Assembly (NCBI GenBank): GCA_014904845.1
Contig: MU119232.1
Location: forward strand, 308,641 to 372,640
Length of the DNA stretch: 64,000 nt
DNA from: Acephala macrosclerotiorum
Taxonomy: Eukaryota; Ascomycota; Leotiomycetes; Helotiales; Mollisiaceae
Direction: 5' to 3'
Part shown: positions 1 through 11,593 of the stretch, piece by piece
How the letters are laid out: the number at the start of each line of letters is the position of its first letter
Position numbering within the stretch: the stretch's first letter is position 1
Program-made: the position numbers and the translations under genes
Notes under the pieces: model-generated
What the model was told of the DNA's origin: nothing
Seen by the model: the letters and a program-made list of their open reading frames with translations, nothing else
The model's database searches: none

Positions 1-748
1 TGGGCCCCCCCCTAGTGGGCCACCCCCTGCAGTGGTCCGCTTTTTACACCAAAAACCACGATTTTTAAATACTTTTAATTCCACCAAAAATTAATAAAAT
101 ATTATAAAACTTAAAATTTGAATACTTTATATAAAACGAAATAAAGTTACTAATTTTATTTTTAATTTTTAATTTTATATATTAAATAATTAAAGTTCGA
201 AATTTTTATATATTAAATTTACATTTTATAACTTTTTATATATATATATTTAAATATTAAAATTTTTAATAAAGTTTATTCTTTATTTTATATATAAAAA
301 GATTATAAAAAGAACTAATAATAAATATTAGAGAAAGAAAAAATTATATAATAAAAAAAAAAAATACTTATAAAATAATAAGGAAATATTCATATTATTA
401 TATAACTTTTCCTGTCTCTAATATTTATTATTAGTTCTTTTTATAATCTTTTTATATATAAAATAAAGAATAAACTTTATTAAAAATTTTAATATTTAAA
501 TATATATATATAAAAAGTTATAAAATGTAAATTTAATATATAAAAATTTCGAACTTTAATTATTTAATATATAAAATTAAAAATTAAAAATAAAATTAGT
601 AACTTTATTTCGTTTTATATAAAGTATTCAAATTTTAAGTTTTATAATATTTTATTAATTTTTGGTGGAATTAAAAGTATTTAAAAATCGTGGTTTTTGG
701 TGTAAAAAGCGGACCACTGCAGGGGGTGGCCCACTAGGGGGGGGCCCA
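1..748. repeat. Long palindromic fold-back element
   Basis: Base n pairs with base 749-n: the left arm (1 to about 335) is the reverse complement of the right arm (about 414-748), with only a few mismatches where the arms meet the AT-rich centre. The outer ~60 bp are GC-rich (runs of eight C or G, CTAGTGGGCC, CTGCAG), while the inside is almost pure A/T with its few cytosines mostly in CpG. No coding frame is present. This is the form of a non-autonomous fold-back or MITE-like DNA element. The left end may lie a couple of bases outside the window, since the right end continues with CC before TTAA. Confidence 0.9.
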
Positions 749-803
749 CCTTAATGGGGCAATTGATTGGCGACTACTCGTTCCATTGGATGTCTACAAA
801 TGC

Positions 804-2138
804 CTAGATTCCGCTTCCTAAAAAGGTATTATGTCCAGCTTTCAAACTCCACGTCCCCTTTCTCTCCCGTCGGGTCCCCCAAAAATCACAAATATAACCA
901 ACAATCTCCTCCGGCGCAGTATCACAGATATTATGCGCGCCCTCCACACTCCTCCACTCAACCTTAGCTTCCGCTTCCACCAAAAGCTCCTCAACATCAG
1001 GTTTCAACTCTTCAGGAACAATGATAGGATCTTGAGTCGCTGTCACGATCAAGATAGTTCGTTTCTGCTGCCCAAGACGTTTCCATGCAGCGTGTTGTTT
1101 GGCAGCCGGTGCGTAAAGAGCATTTGAGATGAAAGAGCGGATGAAGCCTTCGTGGGTTTTAACGTTCCAGTGGACGGCTGAGAGGGCAGAGATGTGGGGG
1201 TATTTCAAGGAAGCCATGGCGAGTTTTGGTGGGCTGAAGGGGGGTTTAGCACGTGATACAGCAGAGAAGAGAGGAGTACGGAAGATGCAGGATGGACTTA
1301 CGCAGCGACCTCTGAGATAGCGTTCTCTTTTCCGTTCTCTTTTGGGAACAAAGGAGTCTGTAATCGTTTCTTGAGAAGCGGCACAAGCCATGGTTCCGGA
1401 ACGATCTCAAAGACCTGCTTCATATATTTCTGGGCTCCAATGCGGCTTTCTCGGATGAGACTCGTTGGACACAGTAATACCAAATCCTTCACCAGATGCG
1501 GGAAGTAGCTAGTAAAAGTCATAGAAATTCCACCTCCAAGAGAATACCCGATGAGACTGAAGCCGCCGTCTGGTCCGCCGGTCCAAGAAAGGTGCGAAGA
1601 GGTGATAGCGATCAGGATTTGCGATGCGTAAAGGCGTTCGTCGTGTGGAAGATCGGCGGGACTGTCGCTGTAACCTCTTCCCCAGCCGTCGAAAAGCATT
1701 ACACGACATCCCTTCTCGACGAGGCCACGGGCGATGGCACCGAGTGCTAGAGATGGTGGGGTGATTCCGTGAATCAGCAAGACTTTCCTTCCGTCTTCTG
1801 GACCCCACTCATAGACTCTTGTCGTCCCATACTGTGATGGAATCAGTAGAATGCAATCAAAGCGACCATTTGGTGCGTACTGGACTGTCGACATCTCTCG
1901 CACCAGGCAGGGCGTCCGGAGGATAAGGCAGCAAGGCTTTCTCGGCATCGGTGAGCTTGGGGAGAAGCGTAGTCGCTGGACCCTTGATTATTTTGACCTT
2001 TTTCTCTCGAAATAAACGACGCGGAACCGTGATGGCAGCAATAGTGGCGAGGACAGTGGCGCCGACGAGAAAAGATGTGCTCATTGTTGGGGGGTGCTGG
2101 CGAAAGATGCCTGATACGGAATCCGAAATGCTCGCCAT
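804..2138 (-). CDS. Alpha/beta-hydrolase fold protein, membrane-anchored
   Basis: Three exons (2138-1881, 1831-1302, 1233-804) give 405 residues; introns of 49 and 68 bp have GTACGC..CACAG and GTAAGT..TTCAG ends. After a hydrophobic N-terminal helix (starting MSTSFLVGATVLATIAAITV) come the oxyanion region LLIHG, the nucleophile elbow GYSLGG, an acid in TATQDP and the histidine in EGAHN, a complete hydrolase triad in order. Substrate is not predictable; the fold covers esterases, lipases and epoxide hydrolases. I chose the ATG at 2138 for its CAAGCCATGG context; ATGs at 2189 and 2084 are in frame. It is divergent from the Zn2Cys6 gene at 2766 and its stop lies about 55 bp from the palindromic element. 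Confidence 0.85.
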
Positions 2139-2765
2139 GGCTTGAAGCTGATTACGATGGTTCAAAGGTACTTGCTTCGCCAGAAGCAAAAAAAGAAAGA
2201 AGGAAAGTTAGAAGTACTGTTGATAGATTGGTTCTGCGGAGGAACAGTTGTTATGTTGAGTCCCATACGACCAAAGCAATGTCGGTCGGAACGGCTTTCA
2301 AAAGTTGCGATCTCAGCCCCACTGTGTCAGCTTGCCGGGGCGTAATTCTCCGACTCTGTTGTCTGTTGCGGAATTCAATTCATCGAAAAGTTCAATAGAG
2401 CGCTGGACGGTGGCTTTCGACGGAATATCAAAAAGATAAAGAGGAAGGATGGCTTTGTTTTGCGGTTGAGGTCCTTTTTAAGCGACTGCCACTAGGCTTT
2501 TGGCGTAGACCCCTATTCCTCCCTTTTCGTGAAGTATTCTAAAGCTAGCACTACAAGTCGAAGATTTTGGATAATACTATGAACAGGATCTTTTACGCTA
2601 GTGCGGCTCAAGACTCTAGCCAAGACCAAACGAGCCTCTTTACGAATCGCGATCTCACGTGACAGCGCCTAAAATAGACCTTGGCGGGTCGGTGAAATTT
2701 GTCTCCGTCCCAGCATCAGAAACTCTGCATCTCTCCTTGTCCATCTCTTGCAAAGCCACCACAAC

Positions 2766-4527
2766 ATGAGCGATGACTATCTCGTCGAATTTCGAAAGCT
2801 TCGAGATGAGTTTCGAAAGGCACAAGATGGCGGATGTGCGAATGTTGACAAGTCATTAAACATGGCCGCGTTTGAGGGTAGCCGGCCAACTCCAGGCAGT
2901 GATGAAAACTCCCCTCCAGAGCTACTCCCAAGTATCTTGATGACCAAGTCCTCCAATGAGTCATCGAACTCTCCTCCAGAAGACGACTTTGCGCCGTTTG
3001 CGGGAGTAGAGTCCAACGATATTAGGAACGCATTCGCGAGAGCTGCATTTGCTTTGGGAACCTCTGCACGTGAAGCAGAAGCAGCCCCTCGTCTCGCTGA
3101 AACCCCGGCAAGTGAGGTGTATCCCGAGCATAGGCCCAGAAAAGGCCATAAGAAGTCTCGAGGAGGATGCTTCAACTGCAAGAAACGAAAAATCAAGGTA
3201 TGGCAATATCCACACGTGACACATGCAGCGCGTCTAATTAGATATAGTGTCAAGAGAACCAACCTGCATGCCACAACTGTACTCGAAAAAAGCTCAGATG
3301 CGAGTATCCTGCTCCAAAGACTCTTTCAGCCCTGAGATCCTCTTTCCTCTACTCGCCGAATCCAGTCACTTCAGTCAACCTTCAAAGCACACCCACCGTC
3401 TTTACTCTGACTGACATGCGGCTTTTCCATCACTATCTCCTCGATGCCTATCCTCATCTACCCGTTGGAAATGACTCGGCGTGGCTGTCTCAAGTCCCCC
3501 TAATTGCCCATCACGTGAGTTCACCTCTCTTCAATGACTTACAACTCTTTGCTGACACATTCAAAGAACCAATATTTGATGCACGCAATTCTCGGCGTAG
3601 CTGCTTCGCACCTTGAACTCATCACCGGAGACGATCTCAGCTCTGTTGCTTTGCATCATCGAGTCCGAGCAATCCAAGGGTCCAGTGAAGCGTTGACGAA
3701 GAAGAATCGATCAGGTAGCGACGGAGATGCCCTTTTGGCCGCCTGCTATCTGCTGACCTTCCAATCTTCATACATGAAGGAAGGCATACCAGAGTTTTTC
3801 CAATTTGTCCGTGGCTGCTCTCTTGTTAGCAACCAACTCCGGGACGAAAAGTTGCCCATGGCGTTCTTCCTCACGGTGCAGGATCACTTCCAATTCATGG
3901 AGGGTAGATTGACGAATCTCCCTATCATCAATTCGGAATTGCTGGATGGTGCGGACAGGTCTCTGAGTGCTCTGCCACCAATATTAGAGTTACCTGTACA
4001 CTTCACATTCCACGAACGCTTGCTGGAAACCATCGCCGCGGTCAGGGTATCATCGCTACAAGGTAATGAAACAGGATTCAATCCGCACAGGAACTATGCT
4101 GACCTATATCTCAGGCTATTTCAAATTCATCAAGATCTACCAAGCCATCAACCTACTTGATAACCAGTCATTTATGGACTTCTCTGACCCTGAAAATACG
4201 GTCTCGCGAATTCTCGTGGCACATTTCTTTGCGATACAACTGTTGTTGCTCCCCATCTTGGATAGAGAGTGGGCTGGCAGAACAAAGACAACACCATGTC
4301 GGATGAATCTTGATTGGGTTGCCAGGATCAACGAAGGCCTTCCGGCCAACGTGAGACACTACGCTGATTGGCCTACGGCAGTGGCCGACGCAGTCTTTGA
4401 AGAGTTAAGTGGGGTTCACTCTACCATCCCGAGAATTTCGATCTTAAGGGTGAAGGAAGGACACAGCAAAGGCCTCGTCCTTGGGTGGAATCTGAAACGG
4501 TCATCAAGCCAGCGACCTACGATCTGA
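2766..4527 (+). CDS. Zn2Cys6 fungal transcription factor
   Basis: Four exons (2766-3197, 3248-3514, 3567-4062, 4115-4527) give 535 residues, with introns of 50-52 bp. The binuclear zinc cluster is split by the first intron: CFNCKKRKIK, then CQENQPACHNCTRKKLRC, giving CX2CX6CX6CX2CX6C. A region of about 140 residues rich in Ser/Pro/Glu precedes it, unusual for a family that mostly carries the cluster near the N-terminus. Downstream, HHNQYLMHAILGVAASHLEL matches the conserved start of the regulatory half seen in UPC2-like (sterol-uptake-control type) regulators. Nuclear DNA-binding role is a family inference; targets are unknown. The last ~40 residues are less certain, because an extra 3' intron cannot be excluded. 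Confidence 0.85.
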
Positions 4528-4688
4528 GCTCGGAACATCTTTTATTGAAGCAAACTATCTATACAACAATCTGGGTCCTCAAGGACGACTCCTCGTCATC
4601 TCCTTACGATCTATCGAAACAGGCTCAATTAACCTCACCAAACATGACGCCAATCAAGAGACTTGACCCTCAAACTTATATCTCTACT

Positions 4689-5687
4689 TCATACCATAGT
4701 CGTACCACTACTGTCGAGAGGAATCTCTGCAGTCTTGTCACCCTTCCTCCCGCCGCCGAAGTACTCTGCAGGATGCCAGAGGCAGAATATCGAAATTGCA
4801 GGCAACATGGGCACCGATTCGAAAACATAAAACATCCACTCATGCGTGAATGGATACCCGAAGATGCCAAGCGCAAACTCGATCAACCGATAGATCGAAC
4901 GAATCTGCTCACTAGCATCAGCTTCCGCTCTGCTACTTTCTATATTTGGTACTTACGATGATCAAGATCGATGAGATATACACTGCCTTCAACACCTTCC
5001 TCCACCCATTCCCGGCATCATTCCTAATGCCTCCCGCTCTCGTCAATAAATGAAATCTCCCCACAATCGCCAAGAAGAACCCGAATGTCGCTACCTGTAT
5101 CGCCAACCCCGCAATCAAGATGTCCTCTCCGATCTTCAGTGTTTGTCCATCCCAGTTCTGCGAGCTCGCGATGCCAGTGCCTGAGACTTGGATGAGGAAG
5201 GACACAATATCGCAGGTAACGAAGATTCTAGTGAGAATGCGGACTGGAATGCGATGCATGTGTGTGATCTCGGATGGGAGAACTTTGAGGCAGAGGCGGG
5301 AGATGAGGAGGTAATTTCCTGCACCGACGAAGAGGGGTGCGATTATGATGAGGCTGGATTGAACGGCGTATGGAGGCTATGCGAATGGTTAGCACAAATG
5401 AATCGATACTCAACATTGGAATTGCAGATCTAATTCTAGAACGAAGGAGATAGACATACAATCGAAGACAAGTTCTTGACGGACACGGCACGCACGATGT
5501 ATCCTGCAACCTCAAGACAAGCGCCGACAAAGACAGCGACAAAGTACCAGGACTTGTACTTCAAAGTTGTCTGCCAGAATTGCATCGTCGTGGGAATGAG
5601 GTAAAGGAGAGCAAAGACGATCGAGAGTGCAAAATTTGGGCTGTAAAGCCAGATAGAATCGTTATTGGAGTTTGAGTCTTTCGTCAT
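4689..5687 (-). CDS. RTA1-domain membrane protein
   Basis: Three exons (5687-5460, 5376-4957, 4904-4689; introns 83 and 52 bp) give 287 residues. The protein begins with LYSPNFALSIVFALLYL and shows about seven hydrophobic segments, with the family features SWYFVAVFVGACLEVAGYI, IIAPLFVGAGNYLLISRL, TCDIVSFLIQVSGTGI and YRLIEFALGIFGY. RTA1-like proteins are fungal plasma-membrane or ER proteins linked to lipid translocation and to resistance against lipophilic toxicants (Rta1, Rsb1); actual transport by this one is inference. Exons 2 and 3 were joined over GTAAGT..GAGCAG because this restores the family reading IIRSIYRLIEF. It converges on the regulator ending at 4527. Confidence 0.88.
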
Positions 5688-6932
5688 TGCTGTTTTATTT
5701 CTGCTGTTCTTCGAGGATTGGTAGTATGATGGATGTTCTTCGAGACTGTATCTTTGACATGTCTCTCACTTCATCGAAATTTCAGCTCGATATATATCCA
5801 CCCCCATCTCGCATTCATCCCTATCACAGCCTCAAAATCCGAAGCTCAGCCATGCGCCTATTTTGCATCTGCCCCTTTCCCTCGCCTCTACCGCTCAATA
5901 CCATCAAGCCTCAACCAGATCACCAGTTTCCATCAAGGCATCAAGACAAGGATCTTCGTGTCAGGATTTTGGCAGCTGGTGATTGGCGCATCAAGCGAAT
6001 CTGCGCATTCCTCGGATTCATAATTTGACGTTGAGCGTGGCGATCTTGGCAAGCGGGATATGGATAAGCATCGGGGGAACTTGGGTGTGTAAGCAAGGCT
6101 GCTGTTGGAGAGATGTACCTGCGGGTTGTCGAAGTCTAGTCGTGGACTGGAGACAGAGGTTCATAATTGGGTGGACTTCTTGGTGGCCTAATATGGGACA
6201 ACACTGCGAGAGCATCGTGTTCTCGCCGGTTAATTGGACATTTCGATTTCTTATCAGAGCCACTTCTTCGTGTAATGGTTTGGGACATCGTTGTGGGGCT
6301 TGCATTGTCTTTGTTTGTTGATGAAGCCCTTCAGCGCAGTCTTAGCTACACAGTGTCCGAGTCTAAAGAGAAACTTTTGCTCCTAACAATTAATCGCCTC
6401 TACTTTTAATTGGATTTGGATTTCTCGTCGTTTGCATGTACCACACAGTGTGGGACATTACGCTCGGGTCTTGAAGTATTTCTCAATTGTCGAAGTCTGT
6501 CCTTTGACCTCACTGCTTTCCTTGGTATTTGAAAGAACGGCAACTGAGCTCGGATCATATCTCTTGCTTCTGAGAAGTTCTCATATCTCAGGTTTTGATG
6601 GATTCGGTTTTCTAGGTTTTGATTGACCTTAACATGCTGGTACTTTCGCCGCTGAGGTCCCCAGTTCAAGATCAGTTTCATTTGCTCGCCGTGTTTCATC
6701 CGTACTTCTTCTATTAATTTATTGGCTCATGTGCTAACGAAAGGATTCACTCCCGAGTCACCGATATGTCTCAGAGTCGCATCACGTGCTTAATGAGTTT
6801 TTGGCCACATCATAGTCATAACATATTAGAAGGATCAAGATAGTTCAAGGGGGAGAGCGGCAAGCCGTAAGAAAGTTCATTCATCTCGGTATCCCATCCC
6901 ACCCGAACTCCCCAGTATTCTCCCCACCCCGC
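5688..6932. other. Gene-poor intergenic stretch
   Basis: About 1.2 kb upstream of the RTA1-type gene. Short open frames occur on both strands but none shows a recognisable domain, codon-like bias or plausible exon linkage. The first few hundred bases presumably hold the RTA1 promoter. I see no RNA gene or repeat here. Confidence 0.5.
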
Positions 6933-7439
6933 TCAGTACTCCCAACCCCGTGCAGCATCGTACTCCTCCCTCTTGCAGAGTTGTCCAGGCCTCTTGCCCG
7001 GAACAACCATCCCCTCCTTCACTCGGAATCTCCCACCATCTCCGTTGTCAATCCCCTTCCCCTTTCTTCCACCGTGCTTCCACTTCTTGACTGCCGCCTG
7101 CCGTCCGAAACCACGCTTCCTCTCCCGGTACATCTTCTCCTTCCTCTCCTTCTCCCTCTTCTCCCGCTTCAACGCCGCCAGTCTCTGTGCTTCGTTGGTT
7201 GGTACGGCCAACCACTCCCTCAAGAGCGTGCTGAAGTAGGGCACGAAGCCCGGTCGGACATCGAGATTGGCTGGGATCGGTGGGATAGTGTGGCCGCGGC
7301 GAGTTGGTGGTGGGAGAGGGCCGACGATAAGGTCAGTTGGGACTTCGTCGGGGATTCCGGCATCGATGTGGGCGGAGATAATGTTGGAGGTCCATGACCG
7401 AGTGGAGCGGGGCTCGAAGGTGGCAGTGGTGGTTGACAT
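6933..7439 (-). CDS. Hypothetical basic protein
   Basis: A single-exon frame of 168 residues from the ATG at 7439, which has a GCCATGTC context; the frame stays open upstream to 7763, but that part is low-complexity (His/Thr-rich) and likely 5' leader. The N-terminal half carries DLIVGPLPPPTRRGHTIPPI and VRPGFVPYFSTLLREWL. The middle is an uninterrupted Lys/Arg/Glu tract (LKREKREKERKEKMYRERKR), probably a charged helix or coiled coil, followed by a Gly/Lys-rich basic segment. I do not recognise a family. The basic tail would suit nucleic-acid or ribosome binding, but that is only a guess. The well-structured frame without stops is the main reason to call it a gene. Confidence 0.5.
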   Translation of the reverse strand: MSTTTATFEPRSTRSWTSNIISAHIDAGIPDEVPTDLIVGPLPPPTRRGHTIPPIPANLDVRPGFVPYFSTLLREWLAVPTNEAQRLAALKREKREKERKEKMYRERKRGFGRQAAVKKWKHGGRKGKGIDNGDGGRFRVKEGMVVPGKRPGQLCKREEYDAARGWEY

Positions 7440-9149
7440 GGCGTCTGGTGAGATGGGGGTGACCCAAATCGTGTGGTGGGATGATGTGTGGTATGTGGTG
7501 TGTGGTATGTGAATTGACAGTAGTGTGAGAAGGTTGACAGTGGTATCTAACGTCCAGCGTTTGAAAATGTGATGATGTCGAAGGAGGAAGGTTCGAAATC
7601 TGGTGAGAAACCTGCATATTTTATACTCGTCGAAGGGTTGGGAATCGGAGGCGGCGGAGGATTCGACAATTGACAACAGTTGAGCAGCGTTAACAATACC
7701 TAAGTTTTTCCTGGCATTGTGTTGAGTGAGATGGAAGTTAGTTTGGGTTGCTGAGAGGGACAATCGTAGCTAAGCGAGGCAAATTTCTTTCACGAAAACG
7801 CTCCAAATAATTACACAACATTCTGAGGAGATGGCCAATAGGCACAGAGTGGCATATATCGGGAAAGGAACGATTGGAATTGATTTGGATGTGCTCTTGA
7901 ATGTCGGATATGCTGCTGAAGGGTGCTTGGGGACAGACAAGTTGGTGTTCAAACATGCTGTGATCGTACTCTCGCTTCCTTGAACATTTTACATTCAAAT
8001 ACGGGATAATATTCGAACTTTTGAATTCAGTACTTCTGCTCACGGAAATTTCCAAATCCCTTTCGGTGTTCCTATAAAGATTCCACCGAAGTTCCCAGGT
8101 GGAGCTCGTTGAAATGCCGGCTTCAATGACGAAAGGACCCCTCTCAGTGTAAATTTCAATCAGATCACGTACAATCGAATTACTACATGTATATCAACTT
8201 AATTCAGAGCCATTCTAGTCATTCTTATGTTGCTGAGTGCGTTCAGGAGACCGATTGTGATTAAAAGCCCCAGGTCACGTGTTTTCACTCTGCTTCTGAC
8301 GGACTTCAACTCAACGCCTCTGTGCACCCCAAATTGAGAGGAACAGCCCATGCAAACGTCATGAGAGAAAATGTCAGGTTGCACAGCCCCCATAAGCCAT
8401 TATTCTCAACAACAAACGTTCGCTGCCACAGAATTTTCGCTACTATTGTGAGAATTCGCTTCGCTCGCTTAACCCCTATTGTTCTCAAATCTTCACAATA
8501 GTAAAGGGGAAGATCTTGGCAAGGCTGAGGTGCTGGATCGGGAAAGACACGACCACGATAGCCAATACTCATCATTGCTCGATATCTTGAGGGCATTTCT
8601 AGCACGAATGTCCAGACGGGAATGCGAGACCTACAGCACCGAGGACCATGAGCTGAGCATCGTGCACACCTAGTGGAATGAGTATATTCACTAGCAGAAG
8701 AAGCTGCCCCGAGCGTTGCTTGTCGAGCCACTGCAATGAAAGCGGGCTGAATTGACCCAGAAGGTCGGAGCAGAAGATGGCACCCCAATTTTGAAGAGCA
8801 CGAATGTGACACAACGAGTGAGAAGCGAGGTATGCATTACGAGCCTGAGAAGGAGTTCGTGAATGATCAAACGCAGCACCTCTTCTTTATGTTGAAACTG
8901 TGAGTTTCTGAGGGAAGGAATGCTCTGCACTGGGCCTAATTAGGCTAGTCACCGCGTGACTAGCAGAGGGATAAACTCTTCGTAGCTAGACTCTAATCTT
9001 TCCACCTTTCCGCCATGCTTAATGGACCACCTAGACCTTGACAAAGTCCTACTTTCAATAATTTACCCATTTTAACATCTTCGGGAAAACAACGGTCTTC
9101 AGATTTTAACTCGATTGCCATTTCACACGAATCCTCACCCAACCATTAA
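7440..9149. other. Intergenic, no recognisable gene
   Basis: A 1.7-kb stretch with interrupted short frames. The longest (minus strand, 8306-8812) is Ser/Arg/Cys-rich with no domain and looks like decayed or chance sequence. A perfect hairpin lies at 8944-8964 (separate entry). Several CACGTG hexamers are scattered here (for example near 8276) without clear positional meaning. Confidence 0.45.
8944..8964. repeat. Short perfect hairpin, 9-bp arms
   Basis: Arms GCTAGTCAC (8944-8952) and GTGACTAGC (8956-8964) are exact reverse complements around a CGC centre. It sits in non-coding DNA about 190 bp before the fasciclin fragment. It could be an operator for a dimeric factor or the scar of a small mobile element; nothing else in the sequence decides. 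Confidence 0.6.
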
Positions 9150-9394
9150 AAAGATGCACCCATCGCGCAAACTTTTCATACAGAGGCATTTACTCTTTCA
9201 ACCGGGTACCACTTCATTCTTGGAAAGGTACATTATTCGCCAGAGTTGAAGAATGGGACTGTTTTGATGACTTATTCTGGATTACCGTTTGTGATAAGGG
9301 TGGCGGATGAGGGGACGACATATGTTAATTCAGCGAAGGTGTTGGCGACTGATTACTTACTTCAAAATAGCGTAATGCATGTAATTGATGAGTA
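9150..9394 (+). pseudogene. Fasciclin (FAS1) domain fragment
   Basis: One frame from 9150 reads GYHFILGKVHYSPELKNGT, then YVNSAKVLATDYLLQN and SVMHVIDE, matching the C-terminal half of a FAS1 domain including its H2 box (VNSAKV...GVIHVID). FAS1 proteins are secreted or GPI-anchored adhesion proteins. A stop codon at 9147 closes the frame upstream, and I could not find the H1 box or a signal peptide before it. After VIDE comes GTAAGT, a possible old splice donor, but the following sequence is AT-rich without continuation. I read this as a truncated gene remnant of about 80 residues. Confidence 0.65.
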
Positions 9395-9685
9395 AGTCTC
9401 TACATATCTCCTGTTATTTGAGAAGAGGTTGGAGCCGCGGTAACCTTTATATTATGCTAGCTATTGGCGATATAGATAATATAATTAAACTCCTAACCCT
9501 AAGGACTCGAATCTTATTGACTATATTAGGTGCACGCGCCTTAGAAATATTAGATAGTTGTCCGAAATCCAAATTCTAACACTGTCCGCGCTCTTCTAGT
9601 ATTTCCTGTTACTAAAACCCGGTCACTCTTTTATATGGCTTAGGGGCAACGTTTGAGTTAGCAGCAGTATATTGTTCTATTCTTA
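9395..9685. other. AT-rich degraded spacer
   Basis: About 290 bp between the fasciclin fragment and the 3' end of the P450 gene. It is AT-rich and has no frame of interest. It probably includes the P450 terminator region, but no signal could be pinned down. Confidence 0.4.
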
Positions 9686-11593
9686 TCATTCATCGTATTG
9701 TTGCAGAAACTCCAATGCAGCACTCAGTTCGCTCTTGATTATCTTTACATGCTCAGCACTCCTCGGCTTGATCTGCACCTCAAACGGCAACGGCGCTTGC
9801 AGGATCCCAGGATTGTATGCCAACGGATCCAAATGGCGGACCTCCCCAGTTGTTGCATCAATTGGCTCCGCGAACTCAAATGCCCAAAGAAGCTTCGCAG
9901 CAATGCGCCACATGTTGCGCTCAGCGAGATGGATGCCAGGGCAAATCCGCCGCCCAGCGCCGTAGTTGTAGTGGTCTCTGTTGGCCCAGTCTGCGTTCCC
10001 GGCGTAGTCGTTTGCAAGTTTTTCATGCCCGAGATAGCGACCGGGATTGAAGGATTTGGAGTCGGGGTAGATACTGTCGCTGTGGTGGAGGGCCCAGGTT
10101 GGGATGAAGAGGGTGGTATCTTTAGGGATGAACATGCCTTCGTAGATATCATCTGTGTCAACGCAGGTCAGTGGGGTTGAACTGCAAAGAGACGTGGGAA
10201 TACGAACCTTCTCGGACTCGGTGGGGCAATGCCGTCACAGCACTGCGAGGGATTAGAATAAATTGGTACGAATCGTGGGAAACCTACACAGGACGCCATC
10301 TCATGCCTTCCTTGATGATGCAATTAACGTAGGGTATTTGCGCAAAGTCAGACCAGACTGGTGATCGCTCAGTTCCGCAAACAGCGTCGATCTCAGCACG
10401 CGCTCTCTTCTGTACGTCTGGATACAGCGCAAAAGCCAGTATCAAGGTCAGAAGTTGCGCTGCTGTCGTGTCGGCGCCCCCTTCGATGAGTTCACCCATC
10501 AAGTTATTGAAACCATGCTGCGACAACGGCCACCCTGACTTCTCATATTGATCCAGGAGATTATCGATGATGCAATTTCTGCGCACACCTGTTGCTCTCC
10601 GTGCCTCAACCCGCTGCCGAGCTGTCGTCCAGACTGAATCCATGGTTTTCCCAGCATCGATAGCTCGGCGCTTCCAGAATGCTGACCATGCAGGCAGGTA
10701 TTGGAGGAATGGGAACTCGTCGATGGGTGGATTCGCGCCTGGTTCCATTGCAGCCGTCCACTGCACCCCATTAGCATTATATTTCCAGGTTGTAAAACAA
10801 CATTGAGAAATGTACCTTTCCCATCACATCGTATACGCCCTGCAAAGATTTAGTTGGTATCTTCATATATAGGATGGGAACAGTCCGCGTACGTATGCCC
10901 AGAACGATTCAAATGTGGCCGCCCGATATCCGTATGTCAGCGATGAGGCCACTGAAGCAGTGTATCGTCGGATGTGATCATAGAATCCTTCGGGGGAATC
11001 CAGGAGATTGTTCATAAGAACAGTTGCTCTATTGTATGTCCTTTAGTTTCACTGATATTTGTTTTAAAAAGCTTGGCTTACTCTGCTTCTTGGACTTTAA
11101 AATGCTTTTGGTCCAATTGGTTTGGTGAGAAGTTGTGGGAGATGATCTTGCGCTTCTCTCGCCAGATTGGTGTCATCTGCTCAAGTGCAAGATGATCCCC
11201 TTTTGTGAGCAGTTTACCAACATAACTTCCAGGTCGGTCAGAGTATATAGATCCTTTCTCAACCAGGAGCTTATGAATTGCTTTTCGATCGCAAAGAACA
11301 ACGACGTTGGCTGATCCTAGTTTCAGAGTGAAGACAGAACCGTACTGTTTTGACCATTCGCGAAACCTGCGCAGCGATCAGTCAAAGCCAAGCCTGGCAA
11401 ATCGATGCACTCTGGGCACTGTGACTAACTGCTTGTAGAGACCTGTGGATGGTATCTGATGTGCATTGCCAAGAATAGGAATGGTTGGTGGCCCAGGTGG
11501 CATTCGCGAGTCTCGCCTTCCAAGATTCAGGGCATAAAATAGTCCTAAAGCAGCAACCCCAAACAAGGCATACACGGTGATTGGGATGTCCAT
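9686..11593 (-). CDS. Cytochrome P450 monooxygenase
   Basis: Seven exons (11593-11430, 11366-11082, 11028-10893, 10839-10816, 10760-10288, 10242-10208, 10152-9686) give 527 residues; one exon is only 24 bp and another 35 bp, and all introns are 45-63 bp. An N-terminal membrane anchor (PITVYALFGVAALGLFYAL) and hinge RMPPGPPTIPILGN are followed by the I-helix motif GGADTT, the ExxR motif (KEGMRWRP) and the heme loop YGAGRRICPG with its cysteine near residue 443. The usual Phe of the heme loop is Tyr. It is an ER-bound class II enzyme; overall it resembles P450s of fungal secondary-metabolism clusters. It lies at one edge of the tailoring cluster, next to an SDR on the same strand. Confidence 0.93.

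Noticed and set aside
4485..4961. A 158-residue frame after the first Zn2Cys6 gene
   Set aside because: No family features, and it overlaps the 3' exon of the RTA1-type gene on the other strand.
8306..8812. A 168-residue minus-strand frame
   Set aside because: Ser/Cys/Arg-rich translation with no recognisable domain, no paired exons and no good start context.
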